Assembly: GCA_016708955.1 (NCBI GenBank)
Contig: JADJES010000022.1
Coordinates: 1-37,101, forward strand
From: Nitrosomonas sp.
Lineage (GTDB): Bacteria; Pseudomonadota; Gammaproteobacteria; Burkholderiales; Nitrosomonadaceae
Direction of reading: 5' to 3'
Length of the DNA: 37,101 bases
Position numbers and translations under genes: made by a program. The notes under the pieces are model-generated. The model did not search any database. It was not told the origin of the DNA and saw only the letters and a list, made by a program, of their open reading frames with translations. Shown here piece by piece: positions 7,421 to 16,345 of this stretch; position 1 is the first letter of the stretch, and every line of letters starts with the position of its first letter.

Positions 7421-7839
7421 TTGCAATTGATACCAATGTTTTACTTCGGTATCTCTTAGCGGATGATGCAGCACAATATGCGAAGGCAAAAACCCTAATT
7501 AAAGACCAACACCCTGTATTGATTACAGATGTTGTTTTGGCTGAGGCATTGTGGGCATTAACTGGCAGACGATACGACATCGACAAAGCGGCTGTATGTG
7601 CCGATGTACACGGCTTAATTGGTGACGGAGCCTTTATCTTTGAAAGCTCCCAAGTGATTTGGTCTTCCCTGTGTGATTACGAGGAAGCCAAGCCAGTACG
7701 TGGAAAAGAGCTCGATTTTGTTGATTCACTGATTGCTAATAAATCGCGCTTTATCGCAGAAAATAACGGCGCTTCGTTGTTTTACTTTTACAGTTTTGAT
7801 AAAGCAGTTGCACAATTGAAAAGCACTAGAAAACCCTGA
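7417..7839 (+). CDS. PIN-domain toxin (VapC-like)
   Basis: 140 residues. The PIN nuclease acidic residues are visible: Asp5 in IAIDTNVLLRYL, Glu in VVLAEALWAL near 43, Asp in ELDFVDSLIA near 106, and a final Asp in FYSFDKAVAQL. PIN toxins are magnesium-dependent ribonucleases, often cutting initiator tRNA or rRNA. The ATG overlaps the antitoxin stop by four bases. Reads intact and of normal length. Confidence 0.9.
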   Translation: MIAIDTNVLLRYLLADDAAQYAKAKTLIKDQHPVLITDVVLAEALWALTGRRYDIDKAAVCADVHGLIGDGAFIFESSQVIWSSLCDYEEAKPVRGKELDFVDSLIANKSRFIAENNGASLFYFYSFDKAVAQLKSTRKP

Positions 7840-7996
7840 ATCAGGGAAGGGTAGGGGAGTTTTTACAAAAAACGATCGAGAAGTGGCTAAGATTCTGGCT
7901 AATTCCGTCAAAAAATCAACCGATATTCTATAGATAATTGCCAATAGTTGTTAATAGTTGGTATTATTTAGTTAATAAAGAAAGGAGATTTTTACT

Positions 7997-8248
7997 ATGA
8001 GCTATGCAGTCGGTGAACATTTTGAAAGGTTTATAAAGAGCCAAGTACAGGCTGGTCGCTACAACAACGCAAGTGAGGTAGTGCGAGAAGGACTGCGCCT
8101 TGTTGAAGAACGGGAAACAAAACTGCAGGCATTGAAGGAACACATCGATTCTGCCATTGCCAAAGGTGGTCATAATACAGATGAAGATGTCATGGCCTAT
8201 GTAGAAGCCCATCTTGATAAGAAGGGCAAACAACGGGAATGCGTTTAG
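7997..8248 (+). CDS. parD: ParD-type antitoxin
   Basis: 83 residues starting MSYAVGEHFERFIKSQVQAG, with the ribbon-helix-helix signature FIKSQVQAGRYNNASEVVRE followed by LRLVEERETKLQAL, as in ParD. An acidic tail follows for toxin binding. AAAGGAG lies 8-9 nt before the ATG. It overlaps the parE start by 10 bp. The antitoxin reads intact although its toxin partner is split by an insertion element. Confidence 0.9.
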   Translation: MSYAVGEHFERFIKSQVQAGRYNNASEVVREGLRLVEERETKLQALKEHIDSAIAKGGHNTDEDVMAYVEAHLDKKGKQRECV

Positions 8249-8377
8249 TTTTATTAGACCAAGCTAAAGAAGATTTAGCTAACATAGCTGCCTATATTGC
8301 AGAGAAAAGCAAAAGCCGTCACGTTGGACAGAATTTAGCCCAACGACTTCTTGATAAATGTAAAGAACTTGCAAGTA

Positions 8378-9977
8378 CTGGAGTTTCACGCTTTTTTTAT
8401 GAGCCGATGATTCAATTGTCTGGAATTTTGGATTATCGGGATTTTTTCTTGAGTGACAAAATAGTACTGATATCGACCCTGTTGACAGTAGGGAAAAAAT
8501 CGAAATATATCCTTTAAATACAGTAAGATATGATTGCGGCGACGCACGGTTTTTGTTATAATTTCATCTGTTAAGTAACTGAAACCAATAATAAAAAGGC
8601 ATCGCCGCATGTTCATTCTACGCAATATCCTCTTCCCCCTCCAGTAGGAATTTAACCACCGTTGCAAAGGCGATGAACGAGGTGTCTGGTTTGTTTATAC
8701 GCTCCTGGCTGTTATCACTCATTTCACTTCTTCACGCAGCGCCAACCTATTGCGATGCTTGCAGGTATTGTTCGGGCTGTCGCTTAGTCAGCGCCGATTT
8801 TACATCTTCATGGCCTCATCAAAATTGCCTTGGTCACGCCTCTGGACGACGCTGTGGTCTCTGATACCCAGCCCGACGACAAAGGACGGCTATTGCTGGC
8901 CTTGGATGACACCATCAATCCCAAGACTGGCAAAAGATTTTCGGCTGCGCGTCTTTCTTTGATCATGCTGCCAAGACCAATCAATCGAAATACCCCTGGT
9001 CACAAAATGTTGTGTCCATCGGTTTATTAAAAATTGTCAAAGGCCGCTGGCTTGCTTACCGCTGGCGTTTCGTTTCTATCACATGGAAAAAACGATAGCG
9101 ACCAAGAAGGTTAGGGTTGAGGGCAAGATACCATCGTTTCAAACCAAATTTGAGCAGGCCATCGAAATGCTGCTGGAAATTTCTGCCGCTTTTCCCTGGC
9201 ACCCCATTGCTGATCGTTACCGATAGCTGGTTTGGAAACGACGGCTTGCTTAAACCGATGCGCAAAACCGTTGGACAGCACTGTCATATGCTTTCCAGAT
9301 TGCGCGTCAATACCACTTTGTTTGCGTTACCACCCGAACACCAAAAACATCAGCTCGGCCGATCCAGAAAGTATGGCGACAAGATGGGCAATGCCACAAC
9401 GCTGGCCAATGAATTCCATGAACGCGCTACCACTTATTCGGTTAACCTCTACGGCAAACAACGCGATGTTCTGGCCTTTGACAACATCATGATGTTGAAA
9501 ACACTCAAATGTGCCGTGCGCGTTGTTTGGATCTATCGAAGATCACAATGGGTCGCACTCTTTACCACCGATCTCGATCTCACCGTCGAGCAGATTATCG
9601 AATACTACGGCGCACGCTGGAAAATCGAAGCCGCTTTCAAAGAGATCAAGCAGGAAATCGGTAGCTCAAAAGCCAAACTCGAAACTACCATGCCGTTACC
9701 AATCATCTCAACTTCTGCATGATGGCCGCCACCGTAACCTGGATTTATGCCGATCACCTTGATAAAACACCGCAGCGTTGTTACGCTGTTAACAATCGAA
9801 GTCACTTTGCCTTTTCCGATGTCAGAAAACTGATTACTCAGGCTGCGCTCAATAAGGATTTTGTTAGCTTTTGCCCTAAACCAGATAAACCCATTCTTAA
9901 TTCTTTTATCGATGCATTATTGCGTATGGTTGCTTAAGCGAAAATGTAAAGTTTAGTGCAAAACGGTGAAAGTTCAG
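8378..9977 (+). mobile_element. IS4-type insertion sequence in parE, 1600 bp
   Basis: Imperfect terminal repeats of about 16 bp (left CTGGAGTTTCACGC, right in reverse complement CTGAACTTTCACCG) and a perfect 10-bp target duplication CTTGCAAGTA (8368-8377 and 9978-9987). The duplication length and CTG start fit the IS4 superfamily. The left 200 bp before the transposase are non-coding. Confidence 0.88.
8608..9937 (+). pseudogene. IS4-type DDE transposase with several frameshifts
   Basis: Conserved pieces appear in changing frames: RSANLLRCLQVLFGLSLSQR, LLLALDDTINPKTGKRF with the first Asp, NVVSIGLLKIVKGRW, LLIVTDSWFGNDGLL with the second Asp, and the complete Y-(2)-R-(3)-E-(6)-K signature in YYGARWKIEAAFKEIK, followed in another frame by the C-terminal MMAATVTWIYADHL block. 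At least five frame changes lie between 8640 and 9720. Start is uncertain; ATG 8608 is the first candidate. The subgroup is not recognised with certainty. Confidence 0.8.
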
Positions 9978-10270
9978 CTTGCAAGTATTAAAGGCACAAT
10001 TGGAGTAGAGCGGCCAGAGCTAAGAGAAAATTTACGCAGCCATCCATTTGGAAGTTACATTATTTTCTTTATGTATAACGATAATCATTTTGAAGTGGTA
10101 ACAATCATTGAAGGACATCGTGACATAGAAGTTATATTTAATCCCTCTACCACCTAAACTTAATGTAAATCCTAATGGATATTTACCATTTACATTGGCC
10201 TTTGTTATTATAATTCAAAGTGGTATTGTGGCATTTTCTCGTATTTCAGGAAGAAATAGCAGTTATCGAT

Positions 10271-10750
10271 TTAGATGAGTGTCAGCTTCTTTTTGCCTTG
10301 TAATCGATCTAGCCAGAACAATGCAGCTTGTCCTCGATTTCTGGTGCTCAAGGTCAGCATGCCGTCCTTTCTTACCGTGATGTCTGTCTTCATACAACGT
10401 CCGCGTAAGTAATCGGATGAGAATCGTAATTCTCTGCTGACAAAGCGTAGGCACTCGAACAAATCGCTTACAGTAAACTCGTCACCATCGACCAAATCTT
10501 GATCTGATAAGCCCCGTGGTCGAGCATCTGCAAAGGACAAAACAGCCAGAGCGAAAATGAGTCCAAAAGATGCCCATTCAGCGATTTCAGCGGATTCTTC
10601 TTCATCAGCGACTCCTAACATCAGATCAATCTGAAGGAAGATATTTTCCCCGTCAGTACAGGTTTGAATGAGCGGTTTGCCGATTCTGAATTCGACCAGC
10701 GCGGCTGATTCCAGGAGTTGGTAACCGGCGCTGCGGTCTAAATGCTTCAT
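10271..10750 (-). CDS. Hypothetical protein downstream of traM
   Basis: 159 residues starting MKHLDRSAGYQLLESAALVE. I do not recognise a domain. It is acidic in the middle (GVADEEESAEIAEW), with one moderately hydrophobic stretch EWASFGLIFALAVLSFADAR near 77-96 that could be a buried helix and is weak for a membrane segment, and a basic C-terminal end RLQGKKKLTLI. The frame is intact. It is on the same strand as traK, traL and traM, 52 bp after traM, and may be the last gene of that leftward unit. There is no strong ribosome site before the ATG. Confidence 0.6.
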   Translation of the reverse strand: MKHLDRSAGYQLLESAALVEFRIGKPLIQTCTDGENIFLQIDLMLGVADEEESAEIAEWASFGLIFALAVLSFADARPRGLSDQDLVDGDEFTVSDLFECLRFVSRELRFSSDYLRGRCMKTDITVRKDGMLTLSTRNRGQAALFWLDRLQGKKKLTLI

Positions 10751-10802
10751 GATATTGCTTCAGCTTGCGTTAGGGTAGGGTAGCTTCTTCTTGTGTTACC
10801 TT

Positions 10803-11252
10803 TTATTTTGTTAGAAAAATAGTCAAAATAATTCCAGCAGAAATTAAAGTAATAAATGAAGCAATAATATTCAATATTGCGGTTTGTCTTGAAGTTGTCA
10901 TTGTTTTGCAGGCTTCATTAAATTCAGCTTGCAAATCAGCTTTCCAGCGCTCGATAATGATATTGGATTGTTCTTCCATCACTCGCGCCATTTCATTTTT
11001 ACTTGTTGTTATTGTTGTATTGAGAATTCGGTCAGAATGGTTTTTAGCTTGAAGTGATAATTCAGAAACAGTCACTTCAAGTTCACTTCGGAAATTATCC
11101 AACAATTCCTGCTGTGCAGCCTTGCTATCCGAAATGAGGCGATCATTCATGGTATGCAGTATCATGATGGGATCATCTTTGGATACGGCAACACCATGAA
11201 CAGATGCGATTTGCTGAATTACTTTATCAATCTTTTCATCGATCGTATTCAT
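10803..11252 (-). CDS. traM: Conjugal transfer protein TraM (IncP type)
   Basis: 149 residues, close to RP4 TraM in size and layout: the N-terminal GVAVSKDDPIMILHTMNDRL block is the conserved part, then a long helical, probably coiled-coil region (residues about 35-115), and a C-terminal membrane segment LNIIASFITLISAGIILTIF near 126-145. In RP4, traM belongs to the leftward traK-traL-traM operon of the Tra1 region; its exact role is not well defined. The start overlaps the traL stop in ATGA. Frame intact. Confidence 0.85.
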   Translation of the reverse strand: MNTIDEKIDKVIQQIASVHGVAVSKDDPIMILHTMNDRLISDSKAAQQELLDNFRSELEVTVSELSLQAKNHSDRILNTTITTSKNEMARVMEEQSNIIIERWKADLQAEFNEACKTMTTSRQTAILNIIASFITLISAGIILTIFLTK

Positions 11253-11978
11253 GCTAATACGGCTTGTGCACCTTCTAATTGCTCAAACAGATCGCTTTGT
11301 ATTATTGTTAGCCGTTGGCGATTCATGATGGTTAATTCCGGTTTTTTGATCGCATCGGCAAAGGTCAACTTCGCTTGGAGCATTTCACTTAAATCACGAC
11401 CAAAGGTTTCCGGCTTGTATTCTGGTATTTTGATAATGGCCGATACGCGGTTTTTGTTATCCAGATAAACACTCAAAGATTCAAAGCTTTTGCCTTCGAG
11501 CTCAATCTTTCCCCAAAAAGGATTAAGCCAGACGACAAATGAAACATCATCAGGAAACTGTTTTACCATCTTCTTAAATCCATTTAAGGTATCTGTCAGT
11601 GCCTGACCACCGGTAATAACGGTATGGACGATCAGCTCAATACCACTGTTTTTAAGCAGGGCAGGTATCTGATTGCTGATTAAGTAATGTGCCAAAGCCA
11701 CAAACGTACTGGCGCCATTATCAATCACCACATCGGTTTTACTTTTGGAGATGGATTCAATCAAATCATCAAATTTACGTGGATCAATTTCGTCACCTTC
11801 CATTAAATCCAATCGCTGAACATTTAATTTCTTAAATCCATGAAAAGTAGCATTCACCGGGTCAGTATCAATGCAAAGAACATTTTTCTTCTTGGCGTAA
11901 TAATGCTGTGCCAGTATGGATGCGATGAAAGATTACCAACCCCTCCTTACCTTGCAAGATCATGTGTACTTTAGCCAT
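11249..11978 (-). pseudogene. traL: Conjugal transfer protein TraL (IncP type), frameshifted in Walker A
   Basis: TraL of RP4 is a P-loop protein of about 240 residues. Here ATG 11978 follows AAGGA and opens with MAKVHMILQGK; restoring one G and one A in short runs near 11935-11955 gives QGKGGVGKSFIASILAQHYY, a perfect deviant Walker A, and joins the long frame 11857-11249 (NATFHGFKKLNVQRLDLMEG to the end). Without the correction the N-terminus stops early and only a P-loop-less fragment could be made. The MinD/ParA-like ATPase fold is expected from family knowledge. Two missing bases in homopolymers within 20 bp suggest base-calling error as strongly as decay. Overlaps traM by 4 bp. Confidence 0.8.
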
Positions 11979-12085
11979 TAGAATAATTCCTTCATAAAAT
12001 TGTTGCGTTTGAATTGAAGCTTGCTACATCACGTTGTGAATCCTGATTCTTAATACGGGAATGAGCGCAATGATCTTGGCAGCTA

Positions 12086-12506
12086 TTAAATAAAATCCTT
12101 AGGATCATAATCAGTACTCCACTCGAAACCTTTCGGGTTTCCATAATCCGGGGATTTTGGTGAGTCAGTTATTTTTATCCGATCTTGTGTCGATTCTGAT
12201 TCAGGCTGGAGTTGCGCCGTCGATTCAGAATCAGGCAATGCGGATTCTTTTTAGCGATAATAGTTTTTGATTGTAGGGATGAATTAGTTTTATATTTATT
12301 TACTAAATTTAAGAAAGTTTGATAGCTAAATGTAATTTTTCCTTCTTCGGATAGTACTTCCCAAATATATTTAACTGACCATCCATCATCGATGGCTTCA
12401 TTTATTTCGTCGCGCAGAAGGAGAAACATTGCAAGATTGAATCTTGCATTGCTTTTGTTTTCTTGACTGCATTCTCGGCCATCCGTTGAGATAACTTTTT
12501 TTCCAT
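12086..12506 (-). pseudogene. traK: oriT-binding protein TraK (IncP type), two frameshifts
   Basis: The core VKYIWEVLSEEGKITFSYQTF matches RP4 TraK (IWEHM-ETGKVKFSYETF), the protein that binds and bends oriT DNA in the relaxosome. The corrected reading starts MEKKLSQRMAENAVKKTKAM at 12506, shifts near 12455 (one T missing from a run), and after KTIIAKK near 12252 (one A missing) ends with a proline- and glutamate-rich linker and GFEWSTDYDPKDFI at 12086. The RP4 protein also ends with a GF-F-N-P-KD motif. Corrected length about 140 residues. The frame is open upstream of 12506 to about 12610 and encodes VFEWNYEYDIVDLV, similar to the protein's own C-terminus. Confidence 0.75.
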
Positions 12507-12599
12507 ATCCGCTAATAGCCGCCGTACTAAATCGACAATGTCGTATTCATAATTCCATTCAAAAACTTTTTGGTTTGCATGATTTGAGAATTCAATTGT

Positions 12600-12780
12600 T
12601 TCATGAGCAAATCATACAACCAATTATTCAATAATCTATCCAATTATTAGCCAATAATGCAGAAGATATCCACTATATAACAGGTATATAAGAATTAAAC
12701 AAATATTAAATCAAGAACTGTCAGCAATAATTATACAACTACAAACTTAAATAATAATGCATAATCTAGTATATAGAGAC
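12600..12780. promoter_or_regulatory. AT-rich region between traK and oriT nic core
   Basis: Contains CAATTATT-AATAAT repeats (12621-12660) and no gene. In RP4 the corresponding DNA is intrinsically bent, binds TraK, and holds divergent tra promoters; the same role here is inferred from position. Confidence 0.5.
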
Positions 12781-12786
12781 ATAATA

Positions 12787-12890
12787 CAGGGCAGGATATG
12801 TGATGTTAGCTAACAAGTAAACTTGTCATCCCACATCACAAGGATCTTATTCGCACGATGTGCTCAACGATAATCCTGCTCTGCGAGGCA
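12787..12890 (-). other. oriT: Origin of transfer, IncP/RP4 type
   Basis: The minus strand carries TATCCTGCCC, identical to the RP4 nic core; the cut is expected between the bases at 12792 and 12791 on that strand. Next to it lies a concentric inverted repeat, TGTGATGT (12799-12806) with ACATCACA (12833-12840), and inside it ACAAGT with ACTTGT, in the place of the RP4 TraJ-binding palindrome. Beyond it the blocks CTTATTCGCAC, GTGCTCAACG and ATCCTGCTCTGCGAGGC match RP4 oriT in order and near-identical spacing. It lies between divergent traK and traJ as in RP4. RP4 comparison is from memory of its published oriT. Confidence 0.9.
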
Positions 12891-12931
12891 AGGGCAAAAG
12901 CAATCGAGAAAACGAAGAACCAACCAAAGCA

Positions 12932-13300
12932 ATGAGTGAGATAAACCCGAAGAATAAAAGAAAATACAAACTCCATCTAAGGGTTCCCGTTGAACCGGAA
13001 GAAGGAAAAATCATCAGGGAGCAAGCCGAAAAATGCGGCCTGAGTATTTCAGAATATTTAAAGAAACTGGGCTTAGGTTATGAGCCAACCAGCATCATGG
13101 ACAACAAAAAAGTAAATGAACTGGCAAAAATAAACGGTGATCTAGGCAGGCTAGGGGGGCTTTTAAAATTATGGTTAAGCGATGATCGGCGTGCAGCCCA
13201 TTTTGACAAGAAAACAATTAATGGTCTGTTAAAAGACATTGAAGAAACCCGCACACAAATGACGGCCATCATGATGAAAATCATCAACTCAAAAAAATAA
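12932..13300 (+). CDS. traJ: Relaxosome protein TraJ (IncP type)
   Basis: 122 residues from MSEINPKNKRKYKLHLRVPV, about the length of RP4 TraJ. The signature NGDLGRLGGLLKLWLSDD at residues about 66-83 is nearly identical to RP4. TraJ binds the palindrome beside nic through its N-terminal ribbon-helix-helix and recruits the relaxase. An in-frame ATG at 12860 lies inside the conserved oriT block, so 12932 is preferred, though its ribosome site is weak. traI starts 28 bp after its stop. Frame intact. Confidence 0.88.
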   Translation: MSEINPKNKRKYKLHLRVPVEPEEGKIIREQAEKCGLSISEYLKKLGLGYEPTSIMDNKKVNELAKINGDLGRLGGLLKLWLSDDRRAAHFDKKTINGLLKDIEETRTQMTAIMMKIINSKK

Positions 13301-13893
13301 AAACCTAAGAGAACTCGATTAAATAATCATGATAGCCAAACACATCCCAATCAATTCAGTTAAGAAAAGCAACTTTGCCGGACTGGTGAATTATATTGTT
13401 GACCCACAAAACAAGACTGAGCGCATCGGTTTAATCCGAGCAGTTAATTGTTACTCGGATCGTCCGGATTGTGTGGTTGCAGAAGTACTTAATACACAGC
13501 AGATGAATCAACGCGCGACTTCTGACAAAACCTATCACCTGGTGGTTAGTTTTCGTGATGATGAACTATCCGAAGCTACTTTGCAGCAAATCGAGGACCA
13601 ACTCTGTGATGGCCTAGGCTTTGGTGAACACCAACGACTCAGTGTGGTGCATCATGACACTGATCATCTGCATATGCATATTGCGATCAACAAAATACAT
13701 CCGGAAAGGCTTACGATACATAACCCCCATTATGACTATAAAGTCATTGGTGAACTTTGTGAAAAATTGGAACAAAAGTATGGATTAACACCAGATAATC
13801 ACGAAACAAAAAAGCTTGGTGCACAGGGTAGGGCGTCCAATATTGAGTTCAAGGCTGGATCGGAGAGTCTTATAGGTTGGATGCAACAAGAAT

Positions 13894-15247
13894 GGTTCAT
13901 CCGGCAAGTGCGTACTTTTGGGTTTAACCGACAAGGACATAATTGGTTTCATGCAGCGCCATAATTTTGAGTTTAAAGAACTCGACATCTCTGAAACCAT
14001 AGGCCATTTTGTGCAAAGTTTTTATCTTGTTGTTGGTACCTTCCAACGGCCCGGTTGATAAACCATTAAAATCGAAATAAGCCAGGATACCTGAGCGGTG
14101 TGCTGCAATAGTTTTAGAGAATTGCTTGAGCATGTTGACATCCGAAGCAGCGGCTTTTTTTTACCCATTCATCCAATGCATTTTGAGCTGAGAGTTTATC
14201 CGGTTGATGCCAGATATTGCGTAACTCTTCTTTCATGTAATAGGCCGTTGCCAAGGGCTCATTGAGCTTTAATGCTTCGTCCAGACGTTGACGTTCATTG
14301 CGCTTGTCATCCAGGTTGTCAGGGTTCTTCAGCAACAGCCAGCGAATGCCCTTCAAAACGGGTTTGCCCAACCCATTTTCTGCTTCTCGTTGCAGATCCT
14401 GACGCAGTTTTGTCAACTTTTCGTTGAACAGCTTAATAATATGGAAGTGATCGAACACTAGCGTTGCATCTGGGATATTAGCCCGCACCGCACTGATGTA
14501 TGCTGGCCCCATGTCGGTCGCAACCGCTTCAATCCGTGCACCCGATCGTTTCAAACGCTTCCAAAACGGAATCAGTGCATCGGCACCTTTCCCATTGCCA
14601 ACAAAAATCACTGCCCCACGTTGAAGATCCAGAACTATCGTTAAATAACCCAGCTTCTTGCCTTGGTATATTTCATCCAGCGCAATGCGTTTTATCTTGG
14701 CCAATTTCGGCAACCGATAACGTTTATTCAGATTGTCCTTCTGTATTCCCTTAACCAGATCCCAGCTCACTCCAAGATGGCGTGCTACTGCCTGGATGGT
14801 CATGTGCCTAGAGAGATCCAAAACCAATCTTTCGAAAGAACGTGTATAGCGCTTGTGCTCATCAGCAAACTGTATCTTTACCTGACGAACTGCTTGGCAT
14901 CGGGTGCATTCTACCCGCTGAACTGGAAGGTCGATATAGACTGCTTTTTGACCTACCGGTACTGTCCTGAAGCGTCTAACCAACTTTCCCCGGCAATGTA
15001 TCTCGCGGCTTTTACATACCGGACATCTCAATCGCCAATGATCCGCTTGTATTGCAACAACTATGACACCCGCAATAAAACAAGTGCTTTGATAAAAATA
15101 ACCAACTATACCAAAGGCGTGATACAGCAAACTGGTCGACATGTTGAAAAAACCTCTTCGTTGAAAATCAGAGATAATTTCAACCTTTAATTCACTTTAT
15201 TTCAACATGCATTTCTGACTAACAAGTACGCACTTGCCGGATGAACC
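13894..15247 (-). mobile_element. ISL3-family insertion sequence, copy 1, 1354 bp
   Basis: Perfect terminal inverted repeats of about 24 bp beginning GGTTCATCCGGCAAGTGC, with a perfect 8-bp target duplication ACAAGAAT (13886-13893 and 15248-15255), the duplication length typical of ISL3 elements. Both ends fall exactly inside traI. A second copy in opposite orientation is at 35747-37101. Confidence 0.95.
13924..15142 (-). pseudogene. ISL3-family transposase, one frameshift
   Basis: Starts MSTSLLYHAFGIVGYFYQST, has the N-terminal zinc-finger CPVC and CTRC pairs, a helix-turn-helix region (TIQAVARHLGVSWDLVKGIQ), and the DDE core: ALDEIYQGKKLGYLTIVLD, AVATDMGPAYISAV and DHFHIIKLFNEKL. The C-terminal LEGTNNKIKTLHKMAYGFRD block with the last acidic residue is in another frame. 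The switch is at a run of eight A (T on the plus strand, about 14155-14162), where the second copy has seven. Corrected length about 405 residues, usual for the family. Confidence 0.9.
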
Positions 15248-16345
15248 ACAAGAATGCCTAGCGCAGATTCAAGCTGCGACAAGCTGGACTGAATTACACC
15301 AAGTATTAAAGGATCATGGCCTCGAATTGCGTGAGCGCGGTAATGGTTTTGTATTTGTTTCCAGTAATGGGATTGGTGTTAAAGCCAGTTCTATTGACAG
15401 AGCCTTATCAAAGGCCAATTTGGTTAAGAGGCTCGGTGGTTATGTCGGGGTTGATGACGATACAACAACAAAAAAACAATATTCAAAGCAATATGAACCC
15501 AGGCCACTGCGTAACAAAATTGATACATCAAAACTATATGCGCAATACACAAAAGAGCAGAATGAAGCGGCAATACTTGGGAAAAACCAATGGAATAAAC
15601 TGCGTGATAAAAAGAATCAAGCCATAGAAGCTGTCAAAACCAAAGCTAAGTTAAAACGACTGCTGATCAAAAATGTTACTGCGGGTAGGTTGTCCAAAAA
15701 AATAATGGCTGCGTCTGTTTATAGTGAATTGAAAACCAGCATTGGAGCGATTAATAAAGACTTTAGGGAAGGATATCAAGCCTCAAAAGCAAGCCATAAA
15801 AGAATGGACTGGTTGAGCTGGCTGGTGAAGGAATCCCGGCAGGGAAATCAGGAAGCGCTGGATATATTGCGATCCAGAAAACATTATAGCGCGCAGACAA
15901 ATAATGTCTCGGGTACGCAGACTAATGACGATTCTCTAAAGAATAAGGATTTTATAGAGACGATTACTAGAACGGGCACGATTATTTGTAATATCGGATC
16001 AATCGCCATTCGTGATGGCGGCAATCGGTTGGTCATTATGGCTGGTGCGGCCAAAGAGAAAATTTCAGGAATATTACAAGAGGCTAAGATTAAGTACGGT
16101 AAGAAATTGACTATCAATGGGTCGGATGATTTCCGTGAAAAAGTTGTTCAAGTCGCTGTAGATACAAATCTTGATGTTACATTTGATGACGAAGCATTAG
16201 AACAACGCCGATTAGATTTAATCAATAACAGAACGGGTCAAGGATTAGAGGGTCGCGATGCGAATGGTTTAGATAAGCAAGAGAATCCATTGCAGCAGAA
16301 AGTGTCCAGAATCAGTATCAAATCACCTCGAAAAGGACGATCAAA

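Larger units (their letters stand above)
8239..10157 (+). pseudogene. parE: ParE-type toxin split by an IS4-type element
   Basis: The 5' part (8239-8377) encodes MRLVLLDQAKEDLANIAAYI and on to KELAS. The 3' part (9988-10157) encodes GTIGVERPELRENLRSHPFG and ends with VTIIEGHRDIEVIFN. Removing the element at 8378-9977 and one copy of the 10-bp duplication CTTGCAAGTA restores one frame of 102 residues with the complete ParE outline, the first codon after the join being ATT. The intact gene would encode a gyrase-type toxin. In its present form the frame runs into the element and stops at 8515-8517 with an unrelated tail, so the toxin is almost certainly inactive while parD is kept. Confidence 0.92.

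Noticed and set aside
8239..8517. Intact second parE ending at 8517
   Set aside because: Its last 45 residues are encoded by the IS left end; the true C-terminus is at 9988-10157.
12860..12931. traJ start at 12860
   Set aside because: The ATG lies inside the conserved oriT block, and the protein before residue 25 has no match to TraJ; 12932 gives the family length.
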